This document shows, in pieces, positions 36,383 to 48,853 of a stretch of 64,000 nucleotides of DNA (its first letter is position 1; each line of letters begins with the position of its first letter). Made by a program: the position numbers and the translations under genes. The stretch is from Moniliophthora roreri (taxonomy: Eukaryota > Basidiomycota > Agaricomycetes > Agaricales > Marasmiaceae), in NCBI GenBank assembly GCA_001466705.2, contig LATX02000100.1, positions 930,001 to 994,000 on the forward strand, given 5' to 3'. The notes beneath the pieces were generated by a model that was given only the letters and a program-made list of their open reading frames with translations, was not told where the DNA came from and ran no database searches.

Positions 36383-37165
36383 GGGTAACCGGTTAGAACG
36401 CTGACATTTTTCAGAGATGACAGCTTTATAGTCGGAATTTCGTAACTCCTAGGAACATCAAGACGACAGGATCAGGACCGGGGTCAGCAGTGAGAGTTAG
36501 TCACAGGAATTTAGGCTTACGATCTGCTTGTTCTCAAATGCACTGCCTCTGTGAGGTAGTAACACGGTTCGAACACGATCGACGATGTATAAACCGAATA
36601 GTAGCCCGAAGCGACAGATTAACCTTCATGATCAAAAGAAGGCTTTCCGCTCGATTGGCGGATAAAGTGACTGAGGAACGAAGTATGTAAGTATCTAATC
36701 CAGGCCTTATCAATCCTTCATATCTTTTCAGAAACTTACCCCGATCTCATCAGGTTGGTGAAAGCACGGCCATGGACGTCGGTGTCGATGTTGAAGCTGG
36801 AATCTTAGCGCTAGACTCGCTTCTTCCATACCAGCAGCTTTGGTAGTTTCATATAAACCCAATCGAAAACATTCCACTGTTTATATGCATAGAATAGGCG
36901 AGAAAATTCTCAGTCCAGCAGTAAACCTGAGAGGAGAAGTTGGGGGAAGAGATCAAATAGAGGTACGTAATCATCAAATAGGGGGCTGCCGACGGTTGAC
37001 CAACTTGCATTGTGAACAGCGTGACATGCGCGCAAAGTCCATGTCCCAACTGTCGTTGTCACTTCTTCCCATACTCCCGCTGTAAAACCCAAGCCCTCCT
37101 CTACCAGCGATCGTATCCTTCAAAGTGAATCTCGAAATATTCATAGTCGAGAACCAAGCCTTCAG
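36383..37165. other. intergenic promoter region, divergent P450 / zinc-knuckle genes
   Basis: No supported coding region; it would hold both promoters. Only short unsupported ORFs are seen. Confidence 0.4.
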
Positions 37166-37752
37166 ATGGAAATGGAACTCCCTGTTGTCGTGAAGGAAAC
37201 TTTCACAGGTCCTTCGTCAACTCCTGCATCGGAATCAACTTCGAAGCGCTTCAGAACAGCTGCAGAGCGCAAGGCAGAGTTACAGAGCGATCCGTGGATT
37301 GACCAAACGAAGATTACGACGAAAAAGGTTCGGTGTTTGGGATGCGGGAATGATATAAAACTGGACAAGAGGGAAGGGTATGATTACTACGTGACGCCTT
37401 GGAACAAGCACAAAAAGGCATGTAAATATGTGAAGGAAGGAAGGATGACAGATAAATTGAGGAGCGGCCCTGAATTGGTAGCTGAGAAGGTATGTAAAGC
37501 CTTTAAAGGTTCTGAGCATCGCTGATTAGCAACGGGCATTCATAGACTCGAGATGGACTGCTTCATCCTCTTGTGGTCCTTGGGAGCACAGAAACGACAA
37601 GGACATCCACTCCTCTGGATTTGAACATCCAGAACCACCCTGTTCCAGAGGGATTCGCCATGATAACGAGTGGTGCTCTTATGCGTGGTATGGGGAATCA
37701 GGGACTCTTCTTATGGGGTATTCCTCCGTCTGACCAGCCGAAGAATCTTTAG
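37166..37752 (+). CDS. small C2HC zinc-knuckle protein, 2 exons, 176 aa
   Basis: Exon 1 is 37166-37489 and exon 2 is 37546-37752, joined by a 56-nt GT-AG intron in phase 0. The key segment is VRCLGCGNDIKLDKREGY...WNKHKKAC (residues about 56-90): C-x2-C followed by W-x2-H-x4-C, a zinc-binding layout seen in many uncharacterised Agaricomycete proteins. The N-terminus is charged and Ser/Thr-rich; exon 2 encodes a moderately hydrophobic tail ending ...PPSDQPKNL. An alternative 40-nt intron is possible but gives a less convincing tail. A nucleic-acid or protein-binding role is likely only by analogy. Confidence 0.6.
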
Positions 37753-40508
37753 AGATACAGCAGGATAATACCTTCATGATACCACAGATTCCGCTCCATA
37801 CCCTAGCTGACTCCTGATACTTACTTATTTCGCTTTCGATGGACGCTTTTTACTGGGTTCCACAAGGGTTTCATGATCATGGTTACGCATATGTACGAGT
37901 ATATACCAGTCTGTACGACAAGTACCGCTTTTAAAGGTTCCTTGTGGTCTGAAAACGGTCGAATTCCTACAATCGAGTCCAATTCGAGCGGTGTGCCAGT
38001 GTCGAAAGAAAAGCAAAAGGATTCTCGGATCGATTGCCCGTGACACGTGTTCGCCGGTAGCACAGCCTCACGATCTCATCCCTCTTTCCACTCTTTTCCA
38101 TCGCGAGTCCTGAAGAGGAGCAGGGAAGGTCCAAACCTGCGTTCAGATTGGGAATGGTGCAGAAGGCTGGATCTCCTTCCAATAGTTGATTCCTCAGAGA
38201 CAAGCACGATACCTTCCGGTCATTTGGACACGCTGGAAACTCAGTTGGATCTGTATGGCGAGTCTGAGATAGGGCGAAGCTCGGTGCGTTCTCTTCCTCT
38301 TTAACCTCGAGCATTCCTTCTAAAACCATGTCTCTAGGTCAACTTCCAAGCGTTTAGGAATATGATATCGACCTCACACCCTTCGTCAAGCTCCGGAATC
38401 ATAAATAGCCATGAACGCTACACCTCCCACCAGAAGCTCTTGGTCATCCTTTGCTCACTAATAGAAGTGATGTTATAGTCCAGAATGCTGCTCGGACATC
38501 GAATCGCAGGCCCAGCATTTTATTCGGGTCCGATATCAAAAGGGTCTCCGGCGGTTTTCGCTTCACTAGAGATGGTGGCTTCATAAGCATTGGACGTGGA
38601 ACGGCGGTATGCTTCTTTTCTCCACGAATCCTCATTCTAAACTCCGAAATCTGGTCTATCGCAGCGTCGTTCCAAACTTCATAGTGTATCTTTCGTCATT
38701 CGATAGTGTCGTAGCCTCAAGTGCACAATATCATCTCAAATTGAACAAATTGAATCACTCGTCTCCTAGAGTCATGAATACCAGCATTGTCCGCACGGCG
38801 AGCCCCGAACTTCAATATCTCGATTCTAGAGTCATCTCGCTTCGCTTCTGAAGAACAGTTGATCGTGCCACAATCTAACAGTATGATATCGCTGTCTGAC
38901 AGCACATCTGATTCATCGTCATTTTCTATCTAGTCACTCTTCCTAGCCATGGGATCGGATGTAAGGGCCCATACCTTTCCAGACAATAATGGTGAGGACA
39001 TTTTTACTTTATGCTTCTGCCGTTCTACATACAGCTGACCATCCCGACTCACTCTCTCGAATCTGATGTAGGCCACAATGGACTGAGTGAAAACGACTGG
39101 TCATGATGATCACTCTGGAGGCGTCTTCGTTGAAGTTGCGCAGCGCGTATTCCCGATCCAGACACATCTATTTTGGTCCAGGCATCAAGTCCATTCATTC
39201 GAATCATTTTATCATACTCCGTCCCCAGTGTGCTAAGTATCTGGTTATGCAGCGTGAAGCTTTTTTCCGTCTAATATCTGGCCTTTGCTAGAGTTCGTTC
39301 TATCTATAAGCCTCGTCAAAGTCCCGTTACCTTCTCATTATGATGATCATAGGTTTGTCACTGTAAATCACTCTACGTATGTCTTGATAGATGTTATGAC
39401 TTGATACATTTGTCGTCCTACCGTGGTACGTGCTTCTAGCTCACTGATTCATCCTTGCACTGGATGGTTTCTTCCAACCTGTGATATTGTTTCGACCTCC
39501 CAAGCAGGTGCTCCAAGACTATCGACGCTCTTAGAAACCACTCGAGCATCGTGTCGGTCACACTGGGTTCCCCTTCCTTTAATGTTCCCAATCATGAGCA
39601 TGTACCTTGAACTCGACTCCCACATGCATCATCTCTCTTGAACGGGTCAACGTACTGACATTTGATTGTCCTGAAGCTCAACGGATTTCGGTTTCCGTAA
39701 CATGGACCTTTGTTCTCCTCACCTCAACACTGAGCATGAATTCTCAGATCTAGAGCCGGTGGCGCACTCTATAAAACTTCGGAGACTTTAATCATTGCAC
39801 CTTGCGTGAGCTGTCTGCCCTGTTTCCTTGACATTTTCGGCTATACGTATCTATGATGGACTGCTTCCGTCTTACCACGTAGGTGTGCCCTTGAAATCTC
39901 ATTCAATCGTTGTTCTTCGCCCACGTTCTACGGCCGGTGCGTCCTGCTTACTTTCTGCTCTTGGAGAACATGTCGTTACTAATAAAAATTCAGGCCCAGG
40001 ACCCGCTGATCCATAAATCGACTCAGCATTCAGTAGTCCGGCATCTTTGTCTTCATGTCTGATCCGATGTCCTGTTCAAGCCGGTACCGTTCATGTGCGA
40101 CGACATTCGTCAGGTCCGGTCAGAACTATAATCATCGATTCTCAGCTGTATGGGTATTAGCAGCTTCGCGAGTTCGAAAGTGGGTGTGCTCGATCCGTGT
40201 AATCAGTGTAAATCCGGAGCTGATTACACACGTTGACTTTAGAATTGCCAAAATTATTTCGTACACGTGAAGCCAGATGAAGCTCGGCCGAACCACTTCG
40301 GATCGGTTCGTTTCTATCCGGAGTACATATCGCTGATGGGAAACCACTCACTTTCCAATGATAGGCACGCTTCCACTTGCATTCCGCGCTGTCTCCTCAT
40401 GCCTTTTTCGTCTTACAGCACCGGTTAAAAGACCTGCCTCGCGGAGTGACCCCACGACGCATCTCTACTCCGTCCTCTTTTTTTGCCCGCCCTTCCTTTC
40501 CTTCCGCC
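37753..40508 (+). other. interval with coding-like fragments, no defined gene
   Basis: The plus strand has intron-like GT-AG pairs around 38283-38338 and 38607-38661. An open piece at 38451-38606 reads NAARTSNRRPSILFGSD then SGGFRFTRDGGFISIGRG. I could not chain these into one frame because stops intervene. Either a decayed gene or a gene with more introns than I can place. From 39000 to 40500 I see nothing I can support. Confidence 0.25.
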
Positions 40509-42428
40509 ATGGCGCCCAATATCGAGCTCAAGTGTGTTCATTTACTCCTCCTAGTCGCGAAGATGGCTGATCCTTGATGAATCATATAGATTTGGGCCCA
40601 TGCTGATTGGGGTGTTTCTCAATATGATCCTCTACGGGGTGGGAACCAACTCACTTATACATATCGCTTAACGCTGACGAGAAGATGACGCTCGGTAACT
40701 AGATCCTCATCATTCAGGTGAGTAATTATCCTTCGTAATGGATCAACCTTGCGACTCATTTTTCGTTTCTAGACCTTGTCCTACTATCAAACATATCATC
40801 GGTGAGAAGGAAGGCCTTCTTGATGCAATCCAGGTGCTGAACGACTACCTATCAGTGATGCGACATGGATCAAGCTCTTTGTGAGTAGTGTTCCAGCTGT
40901 TGGAGACAGAGATGTTGATGAGGAGCTCAGGTGGGATATCTGTTCATTTTGGAGACGGCGAACAGTATACTGGACATGTGCATGATGTATCAACCTCTGA
41001 TTCAAGGCTTTGGTACGTACTATGATTAGATATGTCATTGGTGTCCGTTCGCTGACTGTTTGATTAGGGTCTGATACGGCCGTGGCGAATTTCCCGACTT
41101 GTGAGTCGCCCTTTCCATATTGTCATACATTCAGTCTCTAATCATCGACGGATCCATTCAGTATTCATGACGGGTACGTCTCAGTGAAGCATTCCCGGGA
41201 TTCGAGCGGAGCTAACGTGGGGTCAAAACAGAACCAATACTCATGGCGCTCATTGCATGCCCCATACAATTGTTCTTTGCGTGGCGTATTCAGAGAATTA
41301 CAATGTCGATATGGATTCCTCTCCTCATCTGCTTGCTCGCTTTGACTTCATGCGGTCCGTCATGACAAGGCTTTTAGTATGATCATCTATGCTTATCCTC
41401 ATCGTTTTCAGGTGGAGGAATATGGACTGGAGTCATGGTCGGCATCGTAAAAACCTTTGCCCGAAAGCCCGAACTTCATACCCCTGCTCTCGTGTGGTTC
41501 TTGACCTCTTGCGTGGCTGATGTGCTCATCACTCTCACACTCGTCCGGAGTTTGGTATGCGCATTAATGTTGTCCCCTGCACATTCTCACCCTTGTACGT
41601 AGTCCCAACGCAAGACTGGTTTCTCCTCTACAGACTCGGTCATTGACAAGATCATCAGAAGTACGTAGATTGATATTGGTTTATATCCCCGACGGATTTT
41701 CACCGTGCCTTTTCCAGCTACCGTCCAGACTGGAATGATTACGTGAGTGCCGGCCTGTATTTCTTGATGATCTTTTTCACTGAATGAAGGCTCAAGTGCC
41801 ATCTGTGCTATCGGAGATGTCGCCTTCTTCATGTCATTACCGCGTACCGCATTGTGAGTACTGATGCCCATCTGTCCAACAGCTCCCATGGTGACATATT
41901 GTGTCTTTTCAGGAACTTTTTGTGGGATTTGACCCTATCGAAACTCTATGCAAACTGTCTTTTGTCCACTCTCAATGCCCGGGCCGCGCTGAACGAGCTA
42001 ACGAAAGGCAACCCGTCCTCGAATCAGAATCGCAACATTATAATGGATCCCGCCCCAACGCGGGAAACACGTCGTCAAGTATGTTTATTTTCCCTCCCCT
42101 TCGGATTCTTGAGCTAAATCAAATGATGGTAGACTGGACGATACACGGAGACTCGTAGTGTGGTAAGTGCACGGCCCATTCTCGGACTTTACGATGGTGT
42201 GACTAAATGGCTCCCGCAGCCCCTTTCGCCGTCATACGAGCTCGAGAGCAGTAAATCCCTTGGTCAGACTCAGTACTCTTCACATGAGGATGTGGAGTAT
42301 GGTATAACAGTCACGAAGGTCAGTTGGGTTATTCATCTGTGCTCTGGGTTCATGAATTACTCATACTTTGCGGTAATCATCAGGTCGTGGAATCTAGAAC
42401 AGATCCATCGCCGAGAGACTCCTGGTAA
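40509..42428 (+). CDS. DUF6534 seven-helix membrane protein 1
   Basis: A multi-exon gene with many 50-60 nt GT-AG introns. It starts ATGGCGCCC with an eight-residue first exon and continues FGPMLIGVFLNMILYG, YYQTYHRDATWIKLF, ETANSILDMCMMYQPL, EPILMALIACPIQLFFAW, GGGIWTGVMVGIV, RKTGFSSTDSVIDKIIR, TTVQTGMIT and NFLWDLTLSKLYAN. It then has a polar tail ending ...EYGITVTKVVESRTD, with TAA at 42426-42428. This is the standard architecture of the fungal DUF6534 family: a plasma-membrane-type protein with seven helices and a C-terminal cytosolic tail, greatly expanded in Agaricomycetes, function unknown. All junctions I checked keep the frame, so it appears intact. A paralogue lies at 46645-48853. 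Confidence 0.88.
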
Positions 42429-42953
42429 TGGCAAGCGACGGCTTTGTATGAGGAAATACTTGGGATATCTTTGGATGTACTGCATAGTATGTATGTAGAA
42501 CGGAAGGATTGATCTATTATTACTCTTGGAATATCTGTAATTCATACCACTTATTGCACTCAATCTCTATTAAAGCGCACTCAAGTCATTGGCGGGTTTT
42601 TACGTGGCCAACCTTATTCTTCCTCGCTACCTGACTATGAAAATCTGCCGACATTTCCACGATCCCAATTCTATTGCCTTGACATTCGTGTACTACGTTG
42701 GGAAAGAAGGCTAAAGGGAACTCAGTACGTCCGAGTCGTTTTCTCAGATAGCGCTTCCGCTTCATAATAACCGACAACGCTGCGTTGCCGGCTGAGGAGA
42801 CTTATTTTGGAAGAAAAGAGCCAGTTCGCTCCAAGAATGCTCCACACTCCGACCGTAATTGCGGCGGAGGGTGAGCGGCGCACGTCCATGACCCGGGCGT
42901 CAAGCGAGTGTGCCCGCAGCGATCTGAGTCTACCTGGGGGGAGACTAGAAGTA
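42429..42953. other. intergenic, no gene seen
   Basis: Downstream of the first DUF6534 gene; only unsupported short ORFs. Confidence 0.4.
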
Positions 42954-43030
42954 CTTAGTGTTGTTGAAGACGTGTACCAATAGGCGACGCTAGCGCTCAT
43001 ATGTTCGTCAGGTTCAAATCCTCACTAACA
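42954..43030 (+). other. tRNA-like remnant
   Basis: A B-box-like GGTTCAAATCC at 43011-43021 is followed by TCACTAAC, which can pair over six of seven positions with CTTAGTG at 42954-42960. The D-arm and A box are not recognisable, so this is probably the head of a decayed tRNA-derived repeat and not a tRNA gene. Confidence 0.3.
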
Positions 43031-43069
43031 TAGTATGACCTCTCTTAATCCATACTCTATACCTATACC

Positions 43070-43190
43070 CATAACCTCTTATAACCCATAGATTTTTTGC
43101 CAAAATTCCGCCTGGTTTGGCAGGGAAAACTCCATAACCTTTGATAACCCATGGTTTTGGGCATGAAACAACTGCTATGGGTTATAAGAA
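43070..43190. repeat. short inverted-repeat (MITE-like) element
   Basis: TCTTATAACCCATAG near 43076-43091 faces its complement CTATGGGTTATAAGA near 43172-43187, with a second inner pair TGCCAAA/TTTGGCA. A hairpin-forming miniature element is plausible; ends and target duplication were not identified. Confidence 0.4.
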
Positions 43191-43615
43191 GTCAGAGTGT
43201 ATAATAATCTAGACATCACTGGTCTCCGAGGAGGCTCCACTATGAAGTAAATTGAATGCGGTGATGTGAAGAGGATCGCCTCTGGTCCGTCGGCTATGCA
43301 TAAGTCAATATGAATATTTCAATTAATCACTTTGGGGGCGGGGAAAATGCGAATATTGCTTGGCTCGCACTCGTACAAACATTTCCCGACTCGGATCTAC
43401 AGCTGTTTCCGTGAGACTCGGTTCATATCCTAAAACTGTAAACGAGGATCATGGCAATGCACTGAAATCATTTTTCATTGCAATATAATAATAAGCGAAC
43501 GCGAAATAGCCAGGCTATGTAACCTCATCTGGACTACAGCAAGACAAACACGATCAGAAACTCACCATGGAGGCGCTGTAGTCATCGCTTGGGGTGTCCC
43601 GGTATTAACCCCCGC

Positions 43616-43782
43616 TGTGGTAGGGGGACCGGGGCACGGAGCGGAGGTTCCAGGCCTGTTTGGCAGTGTTTGGCATGAGCTTCCGGCGCGTAGTCTACAT
43701 TTCCGTGTACGTAGTTAGCCATCATCAGAACCAGCAGCATCGTCTTCGGCATCGCGTTAGCCAGACCACTCGGCCCTCTCCA
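43616..43782 (+). repeat. 5' LTR (167 bp)
   Basis: Identical to 45213-45379 at every base compared. No TATA box is seen inside. Confidence 0.88.
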
Positions 43783-43997
43783 TTGTGGTGACGAGAGCGC
43801 GATTCGACCGACGCAGCACCTTCGAAGCACCTTCCCTCATTTCGGTCCGACTTCGCCCACTCTATCGCTCACATTTACCCGCCAGCTCATCACGTCACCC
43901 GTCCTCAGTTTCGGAGTTCGACCTTAGTTCTTAGTCCTCGGTTCTCAGTTCTCAGCTCACAGTCACCTCGTACCTCACCAGTTCCATTATACACGTC

Positions 43998-44681
43998 ATG
44001 GCTAAGGGCAACAAGAAGTCGCAGGAACCATCATTCGAACTTCTCACAAACACCGAGTTCCAGCAGCGCGCCGAAAAGATCACAAGAAAGTCACCTGACA
44101 CCTCCTTCGTTGATGCAGTCAAGATCTTTCTTTGCAATGGGAGCTCCCCAGAAGCACTATTTGCCCTTTGGCAGCATGCATTGGCCCTCAGTCAGTTGGG
44201 TTCAGGTTCCACCAGCACAGAGCACATCTTTCAGCAAGGGGAGGAAGAGTTAGCAGAAGAAAGGAAAGTTGGGTTTCAGGAGAGGAAGAAGGCATTGGCT
44301 AAGGGTCAGGATTCAGTCAGGAAAGAAGGTTGGAAGGAGGGGTATAACAAGAGTCACGAAACTGGGAAGAGAGTTGGACTGGAGCAGAGTACAGCAGCTG
44401 GATACAAGGAAGGGAAGGCTGAAGGATACAAGAAAGGATAGTCAGCAGGCTTTGCGGAGGGCTCTCGAGCACTTTGTGTGGAGGCTGAGCAAGAGCTCCA
44501 TTACAAGCGCCACTCATACTACAAGGAAGGATTCAGGGCTGGTACAAAGGCACAGCCTGCAGGCACCAGCATCACTGTGGATACCTCAGATCTCATACCA
44601 CCCACATTGCACACTTCCTGTTCCACACAGACACCCCCTCATACATGTCATCATCCACCCAGACCACCTCAGAAGCCCTGA
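43998..44681 (+). pseudogene. internal ORF of the LTR element with one in-frame stop
   Basis: ATG at 43998 opens a frame that runs to 44681, interrupted only by TAG at 44439-44441. The first half has a helical domain (SFELLTNTEFQQRAEKIT, then EALFALWQHALAL). It is followed by a Gly/Glu/Lys repeat stretch (EGWKEGYNKS, AAGYKEGKAEGYKKG, SAGFAEG, KEGFRAGTK) and a Pro/Thr-rich tail. The repeat spacing (Gly every fourth residue in a helix) is common in uncharacterised Agaricomycete repeat proteins. It may be a gag-like or captured protein. The stop may be a pseudogene mark or a readthrough site; I cannot tell. Confidence 0.55.
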
Positions 44682-45212
44682 CACCATTGTTGCCATCTAC
44701 CTTGTTGCCATCATCATTCAATTGGGCCAAAGAAGCAGACACCATTACCCCAGCAATTCTCATACCACCATCATCTCTGACAGGCAATCTCATGGCTTTA
44801 CATTCCAATTCATCACGACAACCATTCAGCTCACTTCAGCAACATGCTACATGTTCACTTCATCTCAACAAATATCACTTCCTGCGTCATACAATCATAC
44901 TGACTAATACATGATCTACACGTCCTCTGAAACTTAATCACTTGACACCACTTATTACCCATCGTCACCCTTCTGGTATTGGACCTGGGAAACCAGTACA
45001 AACCATCTCCCAACCTCGACCAACTTACATATCTACGAGCGGCTCACTTCCACCATTGGACTGGGATAGAGATCCCCGTTTGGTTCAGCTGGGTAGGATC
45101 TTGGGAGATCTTGGTTGGGTCAGACATTAGTTTTTTTTCTTTTCTTTTTTACATAGCTTCATTTTTTGTCACCGCGCGACGAGGACGCCGCGCATTTTTT
45201 GGTGGGGGCACA

Positions 45213-45379
45213 TGTGGTAGGGGGACCGGGGCACGGAGCGGAGGTTCCAGGCCTGTTTGGCAGTGTTTGGCATGAGCTTCCGGCGCGTAGTCTACATTTC
45301 CGTGTACGTAGTTAGCCATCATCAGAACCAGCAGCATCGTCTTCGGCATCGCGTTAGCCAGACCACTCGGCCCTCTCCA
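45213..45379 (+). repeat. 3' LTR (167 bp)
   Basis: Identical partner of 43616-43782, preceded by a G-rich tract. Confidence 0.88.
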
Positions 45380-45383
45380 CCGC

Positions 45384-46644
45384 CCTCCGCCACGGGCGTC
45401 AGTCGGAAGGTCTAATCTTCGACGGGCTGGTCATCGATCGCGAGTCATCGGTAAAGCCGGAATTTGGCCCGAATCTCCCGGAATACTCTTGAAGGAATCG
45501 ATGGAGACCAGTTGGTTGAGGCCAGAAACACGAGGCTACCAGATCGGCACGGGGCATCCGAAGGTCAGGAAAAACATCCACGCAGTACCATCAGAGTTTG
45601 AAACAAAATGACAAGACTCTGATGCTCTACCTGAAGATTGACAAATGAAAGAAAGCGTGAAATCGTAAATTATTGATGAGCGAGTGATCAAGTCGGCAGA
45701 GGAACTTGAGCCAGTTCATCGAATCTGTTGACCCCGAAAGATTTCCAGTAGAACACGGCGGCCCGTTATGTAGTAGGAACCCCGTATGTCATTGGAAAAG
45801 ATGGGATGGAGTATTTGAAAGCTAGCCGAGATGCAGAAACTACTAGGCCGAAGAAATTGAAGCGGACATTCGAGTATGGGCTTTTATACCATAAACTCTA
45901 TAATGCCTACCATTATCAATCTCTATTGGTCAAAGGCGTCTATATCGGTAAAACTTGCCGATACATCAGCATAAACAGTTTTTTGAAGGAAAGCGCCACA
46001 GCTATTCAGCACGCGGCTTCCTGAGAGTCGGCAAAGATAAAAGTCAAGGACGGAGATACACAGGTGCTAGAGGCCTGATTTGGGGTCTATTCTCTGAAGT
46101 CGGCAATAGTGAGAGACCGCGAGATTGAATACCCATGACTATGGGGTATGTCTGTCACCAGTACCCATAAAAGCTTTGATGAAAAGCCACGTCTGATCCC
46201 TGGTACATGTGAACAGGGATAGATCCATACTGGGTGGCAGGGTGGCTGCTTTGGCTTTGATTTTTGATGGGCATGTCGGGAGCGAAAAGCACCGCAATAC
46301 TGAAGATCCGAGGCCCAGATCAGTGAGTTATTCCAGTCGACATCTGAGGTGTTTTTAGACCAGTATTCCAGACAGAAAACGGGTGTTCGGAGGAGGAGCA
46401 AACAATGTACGTGCGTAGACCAGGTGTAAGACTCGCTTGGCGGCAACATTACCACGTGTCCAAATTTGGTAATCATTTTAGCGCGTGCGCGGCGTCTGAG
46501 AAAAAAAAAATTCATGATTGACGTACCATCAGACTTGCTGTCGCCCCGCCTTAGCAAGGCAATTCATGCCCCCTAATCCACTCTTTCCTTCTTTCCTTCA
46601 TCTACCTTCAAAATCTAGTCCCTCAAGGCTCATCTGCAGCAGCG
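45384..46644. other. intergenic, with unsupported ORFs
   Basis: A 156-codon minus-strand ORF (46087-46557) and a 60-codon one (45399-45581) have no recognisable features. The latter, with sequ­ence just left of the LTR element, could be parts of one gene split by the insertion, but I cannot build it. Confidence 0.3.
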
Positions 46645-48853
46645 ATGCCTGCGCTCAAGCTCATGTTAGTTCGCTTTGGAGTTATTGGATTGTGATAGGG
46701 TACTGACCCGGACCACATTTGCAGATTTGGGCCTATGCTCATAGGTAGGATGCCCACGGCCTTGGAGTCTTGGAGACGTTGCTGAGGATAGCTTGTTTGA
46801 AGGGGTTTTCTTCAATGTCATTCTGTGGGGGGTACGTTTCAAGTTGTACTAGGAACTTCAAGGTGTTTTATTGACCGGGTCGTGTTCACTCCAGATAATG
46901 GCTGTTCAGGTGAAGAAGATCGTCAAAGCTTTCCAATTAGCACACTAAAGAAGAGGGTATTGCAGGTCATGGTGTACTACCAAGCCTACAAAAGGTGTGT
47001 CAGTCATTATCGCGACCCTGCATGTCGCTCATTTGACTGTTTCTGTCGTTACTAATCTCCGTTTTTCATTCAGGGATGCATTATGGCTGCGGATTTTTGT
47101 GAGTCCCGAGACTCCTATCAGCTACATGGACCATTCTGAAGACGGGATCGCAACAGGTTTTTTACCTGGTCATCGCAGAAACAGCAAACTCGGCTTTGGA
47201 TATGGCAATGATGTACGAGGTGTTGATTCAGAAATGGGGTTCACCAGAGGCTACTGTGTACCTTCCGAATCGTACGTTTCAGTTTGTATTCAGAGTGTCT
47301 TATCACTGACCTTTTCACGTACGTCTCTGCTCCAGTTCTCGCTGCAGGTGTGTGCTGTCTCAAAGTATCCACCCCCTTGGTGCTCACATTTACTTCCTCA
47401 ACCCAGATCCAGTAACCACAGTCAGTGAAACCTACACCTTTGTGGTCGACGACTCCCCAACTCACCCACAATTCTTCTCTCAGGTTCTGATTTCAACCCC
47501 CATCCAAATCTTCGTTGCATATCGCATACGAATCATCAGTCAATTAACGTGGATACCTGTGATCATATGCCTGCTAGCACTGGTCTCTCTGGGTGAGCTG
47601 TTTATTTTGGGACTTTTACGAGCTATTCTAACTTTGACTTTCATAACATCATTTTATCCTTGTCAACGATTAACACGTGATCGGTTATCAACTGCTGTTG
47701 TTCTCATCGTCAGCTGGGGGGGTATGGACCGCTGTCACCGCGACCGTTGTTCGTGTGTTCGCACGTAAACCCGAGCTGCATACTCCGGCTTTGACGTGGC
47801 TGCTGTCATCTGCCATTGTGGACGTGATGATTACAGCTAGTCTTTATTGGAGCCTGGTATGTTTTCCTCTATCTCCACGCCAAGACAAATGTGGCTGACG
47901 ATGGTTTTGTGTAGACAAAACGAAAGACCGGGTTCAAGAGCACAGACGACAGCATCAACCGTATCATACGATGTAAGCGAGTTCACACCTCTGTTCGGTA
48001 CGGCTAATAATAAGCTTTTCACTTCATCAGTAACCGTACAAACCGGTCTCGTCACCGCTGTCTTCGCTTTATTGGATGTAATATGCTTCCTGTCGGTCCC
48101 AGTAAGCCACATCTAGCGTGATCATTCCACATGACCTAATCTGTTTTTAGCGCACTACCATCAACTTCATATGGGATTTCGCCCTGTCCAAACTCTATTC
48201 CAATGCCCTGCTATCAACGCTCAATGCGCGAGCTGGATGGAATTCACTGGCAGGAACCGACGACCACAATATTTTATTCGGGACGAATCAGTGGCCTAGC
48301 TCGTCAGGCGAAGACTCTGATTCAACAAGTAGGCCCAGGTTCCGTCGGAATTCGAGGGGGGAGCTTCGGGGTTTTGGTTGGGGTTCAACAACTATAACGA
48401 ATGGAGAGATGTCGTTTGCTGGTATGACCGGACAGGTGAGTTTTGACGCAGTCACTGCCGCATGAACTTTTTGTTGATGGAAATGTTTCTTCTTAGAGCG
48501 GCACGTACGAATTGGAATCTGCCCATCATCATCACCGTCATCCACATTCACATCCTCGCCGTCACTCACATCCGCTCCCAGCCGAGGATGGCTTTGACGA
48601 TGATGTAAAAAACCTTCGTAAATCGGAGACCGATGCGGAGATCGTCGAGTATGGGGTAGCAATCACCACTTCGAAGGAGGCGCCCGGCCAGCAACCCAAT
48701 TCGCCGGAAGCCGATTCAAAGGGTCGGTTAATAGTCCACACTCAACCGGTAGATCGAGAAGCCGCCTTGACTGTGCCCATGCCGCTGGCGAGAACGTCTA
48801 CAGCGACGGAAACAACGTCCGTTTCTACTCATCAACGTCCTTCGCTTTCATAA
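46645..48853 (+). CDS. DUF6534 seven-helix membrane protein 2, His-rich tail
   Basis: Same family and exon plan as 40509-42428: FGPMLIGVFFNVILWG, YYQAYKRDALWLRIF, AETANSALDMAMMYEVL, DPVTTVLISTPIQIFVAY, GGVWTAVTATVVRVF, RKTGFKSTDDSINRIIR, LTVQTGLVTAVFALLDV and NFIWDFALSKLYSN. It then has a long cytosolic tail, ending TAA at 48851-48853. All introns followed (GTTAGT, GTACGT, GTGAGT and similar donors) keep the frame, so it looks intact. The tail carries a histidine-rich run HHHHRHPHSHPRRHSHPL that the first paralogue lacks, which could bind metal ions (inference). The two copies are about 4.2 kb apart and separated by the young LTR element. Confidence 0.88.

Larger units (their letters stand above)
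43616..45379 (+). mobile_element. young non-autonomous LTR retrotransposon, 1764 bp
   Basis: Two identical 167-bp direct repeats, 43616-43782 and 45213-45379, both begin TGTGG and end CTCCA (TG...CA). The element is flanked by CCGC at 43612-43615 and CCGC at 45380-45383, a 4-bp target duplication. Three bases inside the left LTR is TGGTGACGAGAGCGCGATTC. Its complement looks like a tRNA 3' end with T-arm (a primer-binding site for a tRNA starting GACGAGA). A purine-rich GGTGGGGGCACA precedes the right LTR. It has no reverse transcriptase, so it must be mobilised in trans. The internal region carries one ORF with a single stop. Confidence 0.85.

Noticed and set aside
42954..43030. functional tRNA gene
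   Set aside because: The T-arm box and a partial acceptor pairing exist, but there is no D-arm, no A box and no consistent anticodon stem.
43582..43830. ORFs with a signal-peptide-like start (MPKTMLLVLMMANYVHG) seen twice
   Set aside because: The ORF is the antisense of the LTR; it appears twice only because the LTRs are identical.
44269..44907. 212-codon plus-strand ORF inside the LTR element
   Set aside because: It is out of frame with the Gly-repeat ORF that has clear periodic structure; composition is that of a frame shadow.
46087..46557. 156-codon minus-strand ORF upstream of the second DUF6534 gene
   Set aside because: No recognisable domain or splice context; it overlaps the likely promoter of the DUF6534 gene.
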